A DNA stretch of 51,418 bases from Pleomorphomonas koreensis DSM 23070 (GCF_000425185.1 NZ_AULH01000023.1:1-51418); one strand, 5' to 3'. Shown: positions 17,519 through 27,069, counted from the first letter of the stretch. A program made the numbers and translations. The notes: generated by a model from the sequence alone, not told the origin.

Positions 17519-18271
17519 ATGCTCGAGATCAAGAACCTGCATGCCAAGATCGGCGACCGCGAGATCCTGAAGGGCCTCGACCTCACCGTGCGCCCCGGCG
17601 AGGTGCATGCCATCATGGGGCCGAACGGCGCCGGCAAGTCGACGCTCTCCTACATCCTGGCCGGCAAGGACGACTACGAGGTCACCGAGGGCGAGGTGCT
17701 GCTCAACGGTGAGTCGATCCTCGACCTCGAGCCCAACGAGCGCTCGGTGGCCGGCCTGTTCCTCGCCTTCCAATATCCGATCGAGATTCCCGGCGTTGCC
17801 ACCATGACCTTCCTGAAGGCGGCGCTCAACGCCCACCGCAAGGCGCGCGGCGAGGCCGAGCTGACCACGCCGGAGTTCATGAAGCGGGTGAAGACGGTGG
17901 CCGAAAAGCTGAACATCAGCTCGGAGATGCTGAAGCGGCCGGTCAACGTCGGCTTCTCCGGCGGCGAGAAGAAGCGCGCCGAGATCATGCAGATGGCGCT
18001 GTTGCAGCCGTCGATCTGCATCCTCGACGAGACCGATTCCGGCCTCGACATCGACGCGCTGAAGGTGGTGGCCGAGGGCGTCAACGCCCTGCGCTCGCCC
18101 GATCGCGCCTTCGTGGTGATCACCCACTATCAGCGCCTGCTCGACCACATCGTGCCGGATATCGTGCACGTTCTCTCCGACGGCCGCATCGTCCGCACCG
18201 GCGGTCCGGAGCTGGCGCTCGACCTCGAAAAGAACGGTTACGCCGCCTATGTGGCGGACGCGGCTGCCTGA
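17519..18271 (+). CDS. sufC: SufC ATPase of the Fe-S assembly complex
   Basis: A 250-residue ABC-type ATPase that drives conformational change of SufB-SufD. Walker A is GPNGAGKSTL (about 37-46), the Q-loop is in FLAFQYPIEIPG, the ABC signature is GFSGGEKKRAEI, Walker B is CILDETDSGLD and the switch His is in VITHYQRLLDH. All catalytic residues are present. There is no membrane domain, as expected for SufC. ATG 17519 follows aggacag; sufD begins 12 bases after its stop. Confidence 0.97.
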   Translation: MLEIKNLHAKIGDREILKGLDLTVRPGEVHAIMGPNGAGKSTLSYILAGKDDYEVTEGEVLLNGESILDLEPNERSVAGLFLAFQYPIEIPGVATMTFLKAALNAHRKARGEAELTTPEFMKRVKTVAEKLNISSEMLKRPVNVGFSGGEKKRAEIMQMALLQPSICILDETDSGLDIDALKVVAEGVNALRSPDRAFVVITHYQRLLDHIVPDIVHVLSDGRIVRTGGPELALDLEKNGYAAYVADAAA

Positions 18272-18282
18272 GGGGGATGATC

Positions 18283-19632
18283 ATGGCTGCCACCCCCGCC
18301 CGCACGCCGGCCGAACAGGCGCTTGCCGCCCGCTACCCGGCCGAGAGGACGTCGCTGCCCGGAACGGCCGACGTCATTGCCATCCGCGATGCCGCCTTCG
18401 GTGGCATCGAAAAGACCGGCCTGCCGCACCGCCGCGTCGAGGACTGGAAATACACCGACCTGCGCGCCCGGCTGAAGACCTTCCCGCCGGCCGCCGGCCC
18501 GGCCGACGTGGCGCGCGTGCTGATCGCCCGGCCGGCCATGGAGGGCGACAAGGCCCGCCGCCTGGTGGTCGCCAACGGCCGCTACCGGCCGGAGCTGTCC
18601 GACCTCGAAAACCTTGAGGACGGCCTGGCCGTGTTCTCGCTGGCCAAGGCGCTGGAGGCCGGCGATGCCGCCGTGCTCGCCGCGCTGAAGCTCGACGAGG
18701 CAACCGCCGCCAACACGGCGGTGGCGCTCAACACCGCCTTCATGACCGACGGCCTGGTCATCACCGTCGCCGACGGCGCCGTCGTCGAGCGGCCGGTGGA
18801 GATCGTCCACATCGCCGAAGGCGAGCCCGCCGCTTCGACGGCAGTGCGCCATCTCGTCACCGTCGGCAGGGGCGCCAAGCTGACGCTGATCGAGACGGTG
18901 GAATCGCTCGACACGGTGGCCCACCATTCCAACATCATGACGGTGATCGAGGCGGGCGAGGAGGCGGACGTCGACCACATCCGCCTGCAACTCGAACCGG
19001 ACGAGGCGGTCAGCATGACGACGCTGGTGGCCAGGATCGGCCGTCAGGCGACGTTCGACACCTTCAACGCGGCGCTCGGCGCCGGCCTTGCCCGGGCGCA
19101 GGTGTTCGCCGAGTTCGTCGGCCGCGACGCCGAGGCCGGCTTCCGCGGCATCACCATGCTCAGTGGCCGCCGCCATGCCGACACCACGCTGTCGCTGATC
19201 CACGGCGCCGAGAACTGCCGCAGCCGCGAACTCTACAAGGCGGTGATCGACGACGAGGCCCGCTCGGCCTTCGCCGGCCGCATCGCCGTGCCGGCCTTTG
19301 CCCAGAAGACCGATGCCCGCATGATGACGGCCTCGCTGCTCCTCTCAGAGGAGGCGGAAGCCTATGCCAAGCCGGAGCTGGAAATCTTCGCCGACGACGT
19401 CCAGTGCGGCCATGGCGCCACCTGCGGCGCCATCAACGAGGACCTGCTGTTCTATCTTCTGTCGCGCGGCATTGCCAAGGCCGAGGCCGAGAGCATGCTG
19501 ATCCTCGCCTTCCTCGGCGAGGCGATCGACGAAATCCAGGACCAGGCGGTTCACGACGCCCTGATCCACCGGGTGGAAGCCTGGCTGAAGACAAGAGCAT
19601 CCGCCCGCAAGGCCGGGGAACCCGCGGCGTGA
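18283..19632 (+). CDS. sufD: Fe-S cluster assembly protein SufD
   Basis: A 449-residue paralogue of SufB and partner in the SufBC2D complex, needed for iron acquisition in the complex. Typical segments are KTGLPHRRVEDWKYTDLR near the N-terminus, then SLIHGAENCRSRELYKAVID, QTDARMM-like FAQKTDARMMTASLLLSEEA, and the C-terminal VQCGHGATCGAINEDLLFYL with SRGIAKAEAESMLILAF. Two ATGs lie close together (18277 and 18283). Agggggatgatc places the purine-rich site 6 bases before 18283, so the second is chosen. sufS1 follows 46 bases after the stop. Confidence 0.96.
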   Translation: MAATPARTPAEQALAARYPAERTSLPGTADVIAIRDAAFGGIEKTGLPHRRVEDWKYTDLRARLKTFPPAAGPADVARVLIARPAMEGDKARRLVVANGRYRPELSDLENLEDGLAVFSLAKALEAGDAAVLAALKLDEATAANTAVALNTAFMTDGLVITVADGAVVERPVEIVHIAEGEPAASTAVRHLVTVGRGAKLTLIETVESLDTVAHHSNIMTVIEAGEEADVDHIRLQLEPDEAVSMTTLVARIGRQATFDTFNAALGAGLARAQVFAEFVGRDAEAGFRGITMLSGRRHADTTLSLIHGAENCRSRELYKAVIDDEARSAFAGRIAVPAFAQKTDARMMTASLLLSEEAEAYAKPELEIFADDVQCGHGATCGAINEDLLFYLLSRGIAKAEAESMLILAFLGEAIDEIQDQAVHDALIHRVEAWLKTRASARKAGEPAA

Positions 19633-19678
19633 GCCGGCCTCGCTGTCCGGTACGCCGGGCGGCGGGACAACAGAGAAG

Positions 19679-20911
19679 ATGACGATGTCCGCTTCCTATG
19701 ACGTCGAGGCCGTGCGCCGGGACTTTCCCATCCTCGCCGAGACGGTCTACGGCAAACCGCTGGTCTATCTCGACAACGGCGCCTCGGCGCAGAAGCCGCG
19801 CGCCGTGCTCGACCGGATGATGCACGCCTATACCCACGAGTATGCCAACGTACACCGGGGCCTGCATTATCTCTCCAACGCGGCGACCGAAGCCTACGAG
19901 GACGCCCGCGAGGCGGTGCGCGCCTTCCTCAACGCGCCGTCGGTCGAGGACATCGTGTTCACCCGCTCGTCGACCGAGGCAATCAACCTGGTGGCGGCGA
20001 GCTACGGCGGCATGGTGCTGGGCGAGGGCGACGAGGTGATCCTCTCCATCCTCGAACACCACTCCAACATCGTGCCGTGGAACTTCCACCGCGAGAGGAA
20101 GGGCGTCGTCATCAAGTGGGCGCCGGTCCGCGATGACGGCAGCTTCGACTTGCAGGCGTTCGAGGCGCTGTTCACGCCGCGGACGAAGATCGTCGCCATC
20201 ACCCAGATGTCCAACGTCACCGGTACCATCGTGCCGATCGCCGAGGTGACGCGCATCGCCCATGCCCACGGCGCGGTGGTGCTGGTCGACGGCAGCCAGG
20301 GCGCCGTTCACCTGCCGGTCGACGTGCAGGCGCTCGACGCCGATTTCTACGTGCTGACCGGCCACAAGCTCTATGGCCCCACCGGCATCGGCGTGCTCTA
20401 TGGCAAGCGGCACCTTCTCGAAGCCATGCCGCCCTGGCAGGGCGGCGGCGAGATGATCGACACCGTCACCACCGAGGGCGTCACCTACAACGAGCCGCCG
20501 CACCGCTTCGAGGCCGGCACGCCGCCGATCGTCCAGGCGATCGGCCTCGGCGCGGCGCTGCGCTACATGGAGGGGCTCGGCCGTGAGGCCATCCTCGCCC
20601 ATGAGACCGACCTCCGGGACTATGCCATGCAGCGGCTCGGCGAGATGAACTCGATCCGCATCTACGGCACCACGCCGGAGAAGGGCGCCATCGTCGCCTT
20701 CTCGATGGCCGGGGCGCACGCCCACGACGTCGCCACCGTCATCGACCGCTCCGGCGTCGCCGTGCGCGCCGGTACCCACTGCGCCATGCCGCTGCTCGCC
20801 CGCTTCGGCGTGACGTCGACCTGCCGCGCCTCCTTCGCCCTCTACAACACGCGCGCCGAAGTCGACGCGCTGGTCGCGGCCCTCCGGAAGGCCGAGACTC
20901 TGTTCGGATGA
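19679..20911 (+). CDS. sufS: Cysteine desulfurase SufS (group II)
   Basis: A 410-residue PLP enzyme, the second desulfurase of the operon. It has the group II hallmarks VYLDNGASAQKP near the N-terminus, HHSNIVPWNF, LVDGSQGAVHLPVDVQ, the PLP lysine in TGHKLYGPTGIG (Lys230), and the catalytic cysteine in RAGTHCAMPL (Cys368) on a short loop. It normally passes sulfur to SufE or SufU; neither is encoded in this window. Start ATG 19679; another in-frame ATG lies two codons later. Its stop overlaps the next start (ATGA), so translation is coupled. Confidence 0.96.
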   Translation: MTMSASYDVEAVRRDFPILAETVYGKPLVYLDNGASAQKPRAVLDRMMHAYTHEYANVHRGLHYLSNAATEAYEDAREAVRAFLNAPSVEDIVFTRSSTEAINLVAASYGGMVLGEGDEVILSILEHHSNIVPWNFHRERKGVVIKWAPVRDDGSFDLQAFEALFTPRTKIVAITQMSNVTGTIVPIAEVTRIAHAHGAVVLVDGSQGAVHLPVDVQALDADFYVLTGHKLYGPTGIGVLYGKRHLLEAMPPWQGGGEMIDTVTTEGVTYNEPPHRFEAGTPPIVQAIGLGAALRYMEGLGREAILAHETDLRDYAMQRLGEMNSIRIYGTTPEKGAIVAFSMAGAHAHDVATVIDRSGVAVRAGTHCAMPLLARFGVTSTCRASFALYNTRAEVDALVAALRKAETLFG

Positions 20912-21294
20912 CCGCCATGACCGATCAAGCTGCCCAGTCCCCCAACCAGCCCGAGACCGCCGTCGGTTCGGCCATTCCGCCGGCGGAAATCGACCGCATC
21001 ACCGACGACATCATCTCGGCGCTGAAGACCGTCTACGATCCGGAGATTCCGGCCGACATCTACGAACTCGGCCTCATCTACCGCATCGACATCGACGACG
21101 ATCGTCTGGTCACCATCGACATGACGCTGACCGCCCCCGGTTGCCCGGTGGCCGGCGAAATGCCCGGCTGGGTGGAGAACGCCGTCGGCGTGGTGCCCGG
21201 CGTCTACGGCGTCAAGGTCAACATGGTGTTCGATCCGCCCTGGACGCCCGACCGGATGAGCGAGGAAGCGCAGATCGCCACCGATTGGTATTGA
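20908..21294 (+). CDS. sufT: SUF-associated MIP18/DUF59 protein (SufT/SufX)
   Basis: A 128-residue protein with a MIP18-family (DUF59, PaaD-like) domain at about 25-125. ALKTVYDPEIPADIYELGLIYRI is the typical first half, and TAPGCPVAGEMPGWVEN carries the conserved cysteine loop that follows the second strand. Bacterial SufT proteins help mature Fe-S proteins, particularly under high demand. The N-terminal 25 residues are Gln/Pro-rich and probably disordered. It overlaps sufS by 4 bases and precedes sufA by 177 bases. In Agrobacterium the equivalent gene is called sufX. Confidence 0.9.
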   Translation: MTAMTDQAAQSPNQPETAVGSAIPPAEIDRITDDIISALKTVYDPEIPADIYELGLIYRIDIDDDRLVTIDMTLTAPGCPVAGEMPGWVENAVGVVPGVYGVKVNMVFDPPWTPDRMSEEAQIATDWY

Positions 21295-21471
21295 GGGCGC
21301 CGGGCAGGATCGAATCGGGCGCAGGGCCGGGTCGCCGGCATCGCTCCCGGCACCGGTGCGGGAGTCCGGCGAGGCTGTCCTGCGGCAAGGCGCTTGTCCG
21401 GTCGGCCTTTGCTCCCTATTTTCAGTCCATCCGTCCCGGCCTTGAACCGGGTCGCTTCCGAGGTTGATGAC

Positions 21472-21840
21472 ATGGCTCTCGCCAAGTTCGCCGTGATGAC
21501 GCTGACCGAATCCGCCGCCGCCCGCGTGCGCGAGATCGTCGACAATGCCGAGGACGCCATCGGCGTCCGGCTCGGCATCAAGAACGGCGGCTGCGCCGGC
21601 ATGTCCTATACGCTGAATCTCGCCCGCGAGGCGCAGGCCGGCGACGAGCGCGTCGAGGCGCACGGCGTCACCGTCTTCGTCGAGGCCAAGGCGGTGCTGT
21701 TCCTGCTGGGCACCGAGATGGATTTCGAGCAGACGCCGCTGCGCACCGGCTTCGTCTTCCGCAATCCCAACCAGGTCGGCGCCTGCGGCTGCGGCGAGAG
21801 CGTCAGCCTGAAGCCGGCGGAGCAACCGGCGGAAGCATAA
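21472..21840 (+). CDS. sufA: A-type Fe-S carrier protein SufA
   Basis: A 122-residue HesB/IscA-family protein that accepts clusters from the SUF scaffold and delivers them to target proteins. The three conserved cysteines are present: Cys41 in NGGCAGMSY, and Cys105 and Cys107 in GACGCGES near the C-terminus. The length is normal. ATG 21472 is preceded by cgaggttgat. The gap from sufT is longer than elsewhere in the operon (177 bases) with small GC hairpins but no strong terminator, so co-transcription is likely. It ends the operon, 20 bases before a long perfect hairpin. Confidence 0.95.
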   Translation: MALAKFAVMTLTESAAARVREIVDNAEDAIGVRLGIKNGGCAGMSYTLNLAREAQAGDERVEAHGVTVFVEAKAVLFLLGTEMDFEQTPLRTGFVFRNPNQVGACGCGESVSLKPAEQPAEA

Positions 21841-21860
21841 GCTTTTCATTCCGGAGATAT

Positions 21861-21914
21861 CCGAACATGACAAGGGGAGCGCGACGGTCGTCGCGCTCCC
21901 CTTGTCATGTTCGG
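21861..21914. terminator. Very long perfect hairpin, bidirectional terminator after sufA
   Basis: The left arm at 21861-21886 (ccgaacatgacaaggggagc...) is exactly complementary to the right arm at 21889-21914, giving 26 uninterrupted pairs around a 2-base centre (in practice a 4-6 base loop). It sits between the converging sufA and pfkB-type genes. There is no T-run on either side; strength would come from the stem alone. Confidence 0.7.
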
Positions 21915-21936
21915 GCTCATTTCCAGAGCTTGGGGC

Positions 21937-22878
21937 TCACCAGTTGTTGTGGTGGGCGCCGATCTCCTCGAGGATGCGGTCGACGTCTTCCTTGCGGCAG
22001 AGCTGGGTGCCCGGCATGATCACCGAGGCGCTGCCGGAGGCGACGCCGAGGCGGAAGGCGTCCTCGGGGATGAGGCCGGAGGCGAGGCCGTAGACCATGC
22101 CGCCGACGAAGCTGTCGCCGGCGCCGGAGGCACTCTTCACCTCGACCTCGGGGGCCTTCAGGAACAGGTGGTTGTCGGCGGTGACCAGCAGCGCGCCGTC
22201 GCCGCCCATGGTGATGGCGATCATCTTCACCTTGCCGGCGGCGATCAGCTCCTTGGCGGCGGGCACCATGTCGTCGACGGTCGGCAGCGGCCGGCCGACC
22301 AGCTTGGCGAACTCGCTCTCGGACGGCTTGAACAGGGTGATGCCGCCGCGTTCAAGAGCCAGCTCCAGCGGCTTGCCCGAGGTATCGAGCACCAGGCTGC
22401 CGCCGCGCTCCAGCACCAGGTCGGCGAGCTGGACGTAGAAGTTCTCGGGAATGCCGCGCGGCAGCGAGCCCGAGCCGACACACCAGTCCCATTCGAGATC
22501 CTTCAGCGCGTAGAGGCAGCGCTTCCACTCGATCTCGCTGACCTCGGGGCCCTCGGGAATGAAGCGGTATTCGAGGCCGGTCGACCGCTCGTAGACGAGA
22601 TGGGCGACGCGGGTCGACTGGGCGATCGGGATGCGGCGGCGCGGAATGTTGCGGGCCGCCAGAAGCTCGTCGAACATCTGGCCGGTGGTGCCGCCCGACA
22701 TGTAAAGGGCGATCGAACTGCCACCCAACTCCTGCACCACGCGGGTGACGTTGATGCCGCCGCCGCCGGGATCGTGCTGTTCGTTGGAGATGCGGATCTT
22801 GTGGGTGTGCCGGACGACGTCGGCCTCGGCCGTGTCATCGATGGACGGATTGAGTGTGAGCGTGACGATCGGTTTCAT
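21937..22878 (-). CDS. PfkB-family hexose kinase (1-phosphofructokinase group)
   Basis: A 313-residue ribokinase-fold kinase. The first PfkB signature is at DPGGGGINVTRVVQELGG (about 36-53), and TLTLNPSIDDT near the N-terminus is typical of the 1-phosphofructokinase/tagatose-6-phosphate kinase group. The C-terminal ATP site VKSASGAGDSFVGGMVYG contains the catalytic base Asp255 in GAGDS. The enzyme phosphorylates a sugar phosphate, probably fructose 6- or 1-phosphate; no PTS genes are adjacent to decide between them. Start ATG 22878; the end converges with sufA. It appears monocistronic, with a long (about 800-base) upstream region. Confidence 0.9.
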   Translation of the reverse strand: MKPIVTLTLNPSIDDTAEADVVRHTHKIRISNEQHDPGGGGINVTRVVQELGGSSIALYMSGGTTGQMFDELLAARNIPRRRIPIAQSTRVAHLVYERSTGLEYRFIPEGPEVSEIEWKRCLYALKDLEWDWCVGSGSLPRGIPENFYVQLADLVLERGGSLVLDTSGKPLELALERGGITLFKPSESEFAKLVGRPLPTVDDMVPAAKELIAAGKVKMIAITMGGDGALLVTADNHLFLKAPEVEVKSASGAGDSFVGGMVYGLASGLIPEDAFRLGVASGSASVIMPGTQLCRKEDVDRILEEIGAHHNNW

Positions 22879-23692
22879 TGGTCGCTATTTCATCGCCCGT
22901 TCGTTGTTTCGTAACGGCCCGTTTCCAGACGCTTCCTAGCTTTCCCGCCGGCCCTTCTGCGCCTTGTTCGGCGTCTTTGCCGGTCCTGTCGGCGCGGGGC
23001 TTCCCCACTACGCCTTTTGGACTGGTTGTCGGTTTAACCCGGTTTCGCTACAAAAGCCATGTCGTAGATCAACTACGCTGCGGTGAACTGCATCTGTTTT
23101 CGAGATCGTGGTTTAGACGCAAGAAAATATGCAACCCATGGTTGCTTAGGCGTCCGTTGCGCTTCGTATCAGGATCGGTCCCCGCCTGTTTTTGCCTCGC
23201 CGCCGCCCGTCTGGGCGCCGCGAGATCCAGCCCCAATTCCCAACCTCCGGCTCTCCGTCGGCGCGCTGTTCTCCTCCGCGCCGCGGCTGCCTTGAAAGGG
23301 TTTGCTAGAACCGTTTCATTTCGAGCAAGCCCGTTCTTCATAGGTCTTGGCACAGCTAAGCCTTTTGTGCAAGCGCCGCGCTCCCGCCGAAGACCGAACG
23401 GACGGTAGCGGTAGTGCGCCCTCGCCGCAAGGGCGGTGTTCACCGGGGTCCGGGGCGGACCGGATGGCGCGTAAAGGCCGGCGCCTCAATGGCTTGCGTC
23501 GGATTCGCCCTCCGAGGACGACGCCCCCGCTCGCTCCCGGTCCGGCGCGCTTTTTGGCATCAAAGGCTCAAGAAAAAGCGGCCGCTGGCCGGCCAGCGAC
23601 TTGCCCGGCCGGGCGCCGCCCTGTTATCTCACGGAAAGACCAGCCGATTCCCCGACGCGGGTCGGGGCGAATCCGTGAGACGACGGGGCGCC
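22879..23692. other. 814-base intergenic region between pfkB-type and thrE-type genes
   Basis: No supported gene. Frames crossing it are arginine- and serine-rich and resemble nothing. It contains several dyads: cgtag/ctacg around 23064-23078, gcaacc-cat-ggttgc (23131-23145), cgccct/agggcg near 23418-23436, ggtccg-ggg-cggacc (23448-23462), and the larger leader structure at 23628-23679. The section 22890-23150 is less GC-rich than its surroundings and probably carries promoters for one or both divergent genes. Confidence 0.5.
23628..23679 (+). promoter_or_regulatory. Two-tier stem-loop in the thrE leader
   Basis: Outer arms ctcacgga (23628-23635) and tccgtgag (23672-23679) are perfectly complementary. 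Inside, gattccccgac pairs with gtcggggcgaatc apart from a two-base bulge. It ends 13 bases before the exporter start codon at 23693, so it would sit against the translation initiation region of the mRNA. Confidence 0.45.
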
Positions 23693-24490
23693 ATGGAACA
23701 GCAGCAAGACCCGGTCATCGCCCGTCATCGCGACCTGGAGCGGATCGCCAACATGGCGCTCCGGGCCGGTCGGATCATGATGGAGAGCGGCGCCTCGGTA
23801 TCGGTGGTGCATGCCGGCGTCGGCATGATCGCCCGCGGCTTCGGCGTCGAGGACGTCGGCATGCGCTCGGGCTATGCCTCGCTGGAAATCACCCTCCACG
23901 CCGGCGGCAACACCATCACCCGCATGATTCAGGTCGGCCGGCTCGGCGTCAATCACCGCCTGGACCAGGCGATCCGCCAGCTCGCCGTACGAGTGGCGCA
24001 GGGCGGCATGACCGTCGACGAGGTGGAGGCCGAGATCGGCCGGCTCGCCCGCGACACGCCGCGCCATCCGGCCTGGGTGGTGGCGGTGGCGGTCGGTATC
24101 GCCTGCGCCTCGTTCGGCCGGCTGCTCGGCGTCGACTGGCCGGCCTTCGCGGCGGTGCTGGTGGCGGGAACGGTGGGGCAGTACGTGCGCCACCAACTGC
24201 TGCACCAGGGCGTCAACGTGTTCATCGTCGCCGGCCTGATCGCCTTTCTCGCCGCGACGCTCGGCGGCATCGGCTCGATCCTCATCAAAAGCAACACCGT
24301 CAGCCTCGCCATGATGGCGTCGATCCTGCTTCTGGTTCCCGGCGTGCCCTCCACCAACGCCCAGACCGACATCATGGACGGCTACCCGACCATGGGCAGC
24401 GCCCGCGCCGTCTGGGTGCTGATGATCATGGTGTTCGCCTCGGTCGGCGTCTGGTTCGCCGAGGCGCTGCTCGGCCTGAGGACGCTCTGA
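23693..24490 (+). CDS. Threonine/serine exporter, ThrE N-terminal part (DUF1212)
   Basis: A 265-residue protein. A cytoplasmic N-terminal domain (about 1-120) carries ANMALRAGRIMMESGASVSVV and GYASLEITLHAGGNTITRMI, followed by five hydrophobic helices with GLIAFLAATLGGIG and SILLLVPGVPSTNAQTDIMDGY. This is the ThrE/DUF1212 module, which in Corynebacterium is fused to the second half and exports threonine and serine. Here the protein is split into two coupled genes: its TGA overlaps the next ATG by one base. Start ATG 23693; the frame runs further upstream but without family sequence. Confidence 0.88.
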   Translation: MEQQQDPVIARHRDLERIANMALRAGRIMMESGASVSVVHAGVGMIARGFGVEDVGMRSGYASLEITLHAGGNTITRMIQVGRLGVNHRLDQAIRQLAVRVAQGGMTVDEVEAEIGRLARDTPRHPAWVVAVAVGIACASFGRLLGVDWPAFAAVLVAGTVGQYVRHQLLHQGVNVFIVAGLIAFLAATLGGIGSILIKSNTVSLAMMASILLLVPGVPSTNAQTDIMDGYPTMGSARAVWVLMIMVFASVGVWFAEALLGLRTL

Positions 24491-24957
24491 TGCTGGAACT
24501 CCTGCCGCACCTCCTGCACCAGGCCCTGTTCGGGGCGCTCGCCGCCGCCGGCTTCGGCGTGCTGTTCAACTTCGGCTTCCGGGCGCTGCCGTGGTGCGCC
24601 GCCGCCGGCGCGCTGGCGCTCGCCGTGCGCACCGTCGGCCAGGATCTCGCCTGGAGCCTCGAAGGCGCCTCCTTCGCGGCGGCCATCGTGACGAGTTGCT
24701 CGGTATCGGCGCTGAGGCGGCAGCTCGGCCCGGCCTGCAATGCCGTGGCTCTCTCCGGCTGCATCCCGATGGTGCCGGGCGCCTTCTTCGGGCAGGCGCT
24801 GCTCGGCTTCCTGTCGGTCACCGCGCCGAACCTCGTCGACGCCGAGACGACGCTGATCGTCGCCGTGCAGTCGCTCTTGAGGGTGATCTTCACCCTCGGG
24901 GCGATCGGCGCCGGCCTGCTGATTCCGGCCCATCTCCTCCGGAATCAGGATTTCTGA
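24490..24957 (+). CDS. Threonine/serine exporter, C-terminal membrane part (DUF3815)
   Basis: A 155-residue protein of four to five hydrophobic helices, matching the DUF3815/ThrE_2 half of split threonine/serine exporters. VLFNFGFRALPWCAAAGALA, SCSVSALRRQLGPACNAVAL and SGCIPMVPGAFFGQALLG are visible. It is translationally coupled to the DUF1212 gene (TGATG overlap) and the two presumably form one transporter. thrS begins 115 bases downstream on the same strand, so export and tRNA charging of threonine may be co-transcribed. Confidence 0.85.
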   Translation: MLELLPHLLHQALFGALAAAGFGVLFNFGFRALPWCAAAGALALAVRTVGQDLAWSLEGASFAAAIVTSCSVSALRRQLGPACNAVALSGCIPMVPGAFFGQALLGFLSVTAPNLVDAETTLIVAVQSLLRVIFTLGAIGAGLLIPAHLLRNQDF

Positions 24958-25072
24958 CCGGGCAATGGCCGGCAAACGCTGGACAAACCGCCATCCGAGT
25001 CGGTAAAGGCAACCGGTCAAATCATCGGCTTACCCGCGTCGTCTGCGGGAGTGAGCGAGAAGAGGACCGACC

Positions 25073-27043
25073 ATGATCCATGTGACTTTCCCCGACGGTT
25101 CGCAGCGCGACTACGCTCCGGGGACCACCGGCGCCGAGATCGCCGCCCAGATTTCCAAATCGCTGTCCAAGAAAGCCGTCGCCATGACGCTCGACGGCGT
25201 GCTCAGCGACCTGAATGACCCCATCGTCACCGATGCCCGGCTCGAGATCGTGACGCGCGACGACCCGCGCGCCCTCGAACTGATCCGCCACGACGCGGCG
25301 CACGTGATGGCCGAGGCGGTGCAGGAGCTGTTCCCCGGCACGCAGGTGACCATCGGCCCGGTGATCGACAACGGCTTCTACTACGACTTCTACCGGCCGG
25401 AAGGTCCGTTCACCACCGAGGACCTGCCGAAGATCGAGGCGAAGATGCGGGAGATCATCGCCCGCGACAAGCCGTTCACCAAGGAGGTCTGGAGCCGCGA
25501 CGAGGCCAAGGACTGGTTCGAGAAGAAGGGCGAGGCGTTCAAGGTCGAACTGGTCGACGCCATTCCGGCCGACCAGAAGATCAAGATGTACGCGCAGGGC
25601 GACTGGATGGACCTCTGCCGCGGCCCGCACATGACCTCGACGGCCAAGATCGGCAACGCCTTCAAGCTGATGAAGGTGGCTGGAGCCTACTGGCGCGGCG
25701 ATTCCGACCGCGAGATGCTGACCCGCATCTATGCCACCGCCTGGCACACCGAGGAGGACCTCAAGGCCTACCTCACCATGCTGGAGGAGGCCGAGAAGCG
25801 CGACCACCGCCGGCTCGGCCGCGAGATGGACCTGTTCCACTTCCAGGAGGAGGGGCCGGGCGTCGTGTTCTGGCACCAGAAGGGCTGGGCGATGTTCCAG
25901 GAGCTGACCGCCTACATGCGGCGGCGGCTGAAGGGCGAGTACCAGGAGGTCAACGCGCCGCAGGTGCTCGACAAGGTGCTGTGGGAGACCTCCGGCCACT
26001 GGGGCTGGTACAAGGAGAACATGTTCGCCGTGCAGTCGGCCGGCGACGAGGCCGAGGACAAGCGCATCTTCGCGCTGAAGCCGATGAATTGCCCCGGCCA
26101 CATCCAGATCTTCAAGCACGGCCTCAAATCCTACCGCGACCTGCCGATGCGCATCGCCGAGTTCGGCGTCGTGCACCGCTACGAGCCGTCGGGCGCCATG
26201 CACGGCCTGATGCGGGTGCGCGGCTTCACCCAGGACGACGCGCACATCTTCTGCACCGAGGCCGATCTCGCCGCCGAATGCCACAAGATCAACGACCTGA
26301 TCCTGTCGGTCTACGAGGACTTCGGCTTCGATGAGATCACCGTCAAGCTCTCCACCCGGCCGGAGAAGCGCGTCGGCTCCGACGATCTCTGGGATCACGC
26401 CGAGGAGGTGATGACCCGCGTGCTCGGCGAGATCGCCGAACGGTCGGGCGGCCGCATCAAGACCGGCATCAATCCGGGCGAGGGCGCCTTCTACGGCCCG
26501 AAGTTCGAGTACACTTTGCGCGACGCCATCGGCCGCGAGTGGCAGTGCGGCACCACGCAGGTGGACTTCAACCTGCCGGAGCGCTTCGGCGCCTTCTACG
26601 TCGACGCCGACGGCAGCAAGAAGACGCCGGTGATGATCCACCGCGCCATCTGCGGCTCGATGGAGCGCTTCCTCGGCATCCTGATCGAGAACTTCGCCGG
26701 CCACTTCCCGCTGTGGTTCGCGCCGGCGCAGGTGATGGTCACCACCATCACCTCCGAGGCCGACGCCTATGCGCAGGAGGTCTATCGGCAGCTGATGAAG
26801 GCCGGCGTGCGCGCCGACATCGACCTCCGCAACGAGAAGATCAACTACAAGGTCCGCGAGCATTCGCTGGCCAAGATCCCGCTGATCTTCGTCTGCGGCC
26901 GCAAGGAGGCCGAGGAGACCTCGGTCAACGTCCGCACCCTCGGTTCGCAGCATCCGAAATCGATGTCGCTCGACGAGGCGCTGGCCATGGTCAAGGCGGA
27001 CATCGTGCCGCCGGATGTGAAGCGGGCGCTCGCCGAGGACTGA
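25073..27043 (+). CDS. thrS: Threonyl-tRNA synthetase
   Basis: A 656-residue class II aminoacyl-tRNA synthetase that charges tRNA-Thr. The TGS domain is about 1-60 ([16 protein letters not shown]). The editing domain is about 65-225 with [18 protein letters not shown] holding the HxxxH metal-type motif. The catalytic domain is about 240-535 with motif 2 around [13 protein letters not shown], the zinc-binding Cys in KPMNCPGHI, and motif 3 [10 protein letters not shown] to [13 protein letters not shown]. The anticodon-binding domain follows to the end. All domains are complete. Start ATG 25073 with gagaagagg upstream. No T-box-like leader is seen, as expected for a proteobacterium. Confidence 0.97.
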   Translation: MIHVTFPDGSQRDYAPGTTGAEIAAQISKSLSKKAVAMTLDGVLSDLNDPIVTDARLEIVTRDDPRALELIRHDAAHVMAEAVQELFPGTQVTIGPVIDNGFYYDFYRPEGPFTTEDLPKIEAKMREIIARDKPFTKEVWSRDEAKDWFEKKGEAFKVELVDAIPADQKIKMYAQGDWMDLCRGPHMTSTAKIGNAFKLMKVAGAYWRGDSDREMLTRIYATAWHTEEDLKAYLTMLEEAEKRDHRRLGREMDLFHFQEEGPGVVFWHQKGWAMFQELTAYMRRRLKGEYQEVNAPQVLDKVLWETSGHWGWYKENMFAVQSAGDEAEDKRIFALKPMNCPGHIQIFKHGLKSYRDLPMRIAEFGVVHRYEPSGAMHGLMRVRGFTQDDAHIFCTEADLAAECHKINDLILSVYEDFGFDEITVKLSTRPEKRVGSDDLWDHAEEVMTRVLGEIAERSGGRIKTGINPGEGAFYGPKFEYTLRDAIGREWQCGTTQVDFNLPERFGAFYVDADGSKKTPVMIHRAICGSMERFLGILIENFAGHFPLWFAPAQVMVTTITSEADAYAQEVYRQLMKAGVRADIDLRNEKINYKVREHSLAKIPLIFVCGRKEAEETSVNVRTLGSQHPKSMSLDEALAMVKADIVPPDVKRALAED

Positions 27044-27069
27044 GCGGCGCAGCGACGATCTGAACAGCG

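Noticed and set aside
24958-25072. T-box or similar amino-acid-sensing leader before thrS
   Set aside because: Only 115 bases, with no T-box core or antiterminator pattern; T-boxes are not expected in alphaproteobacteria.
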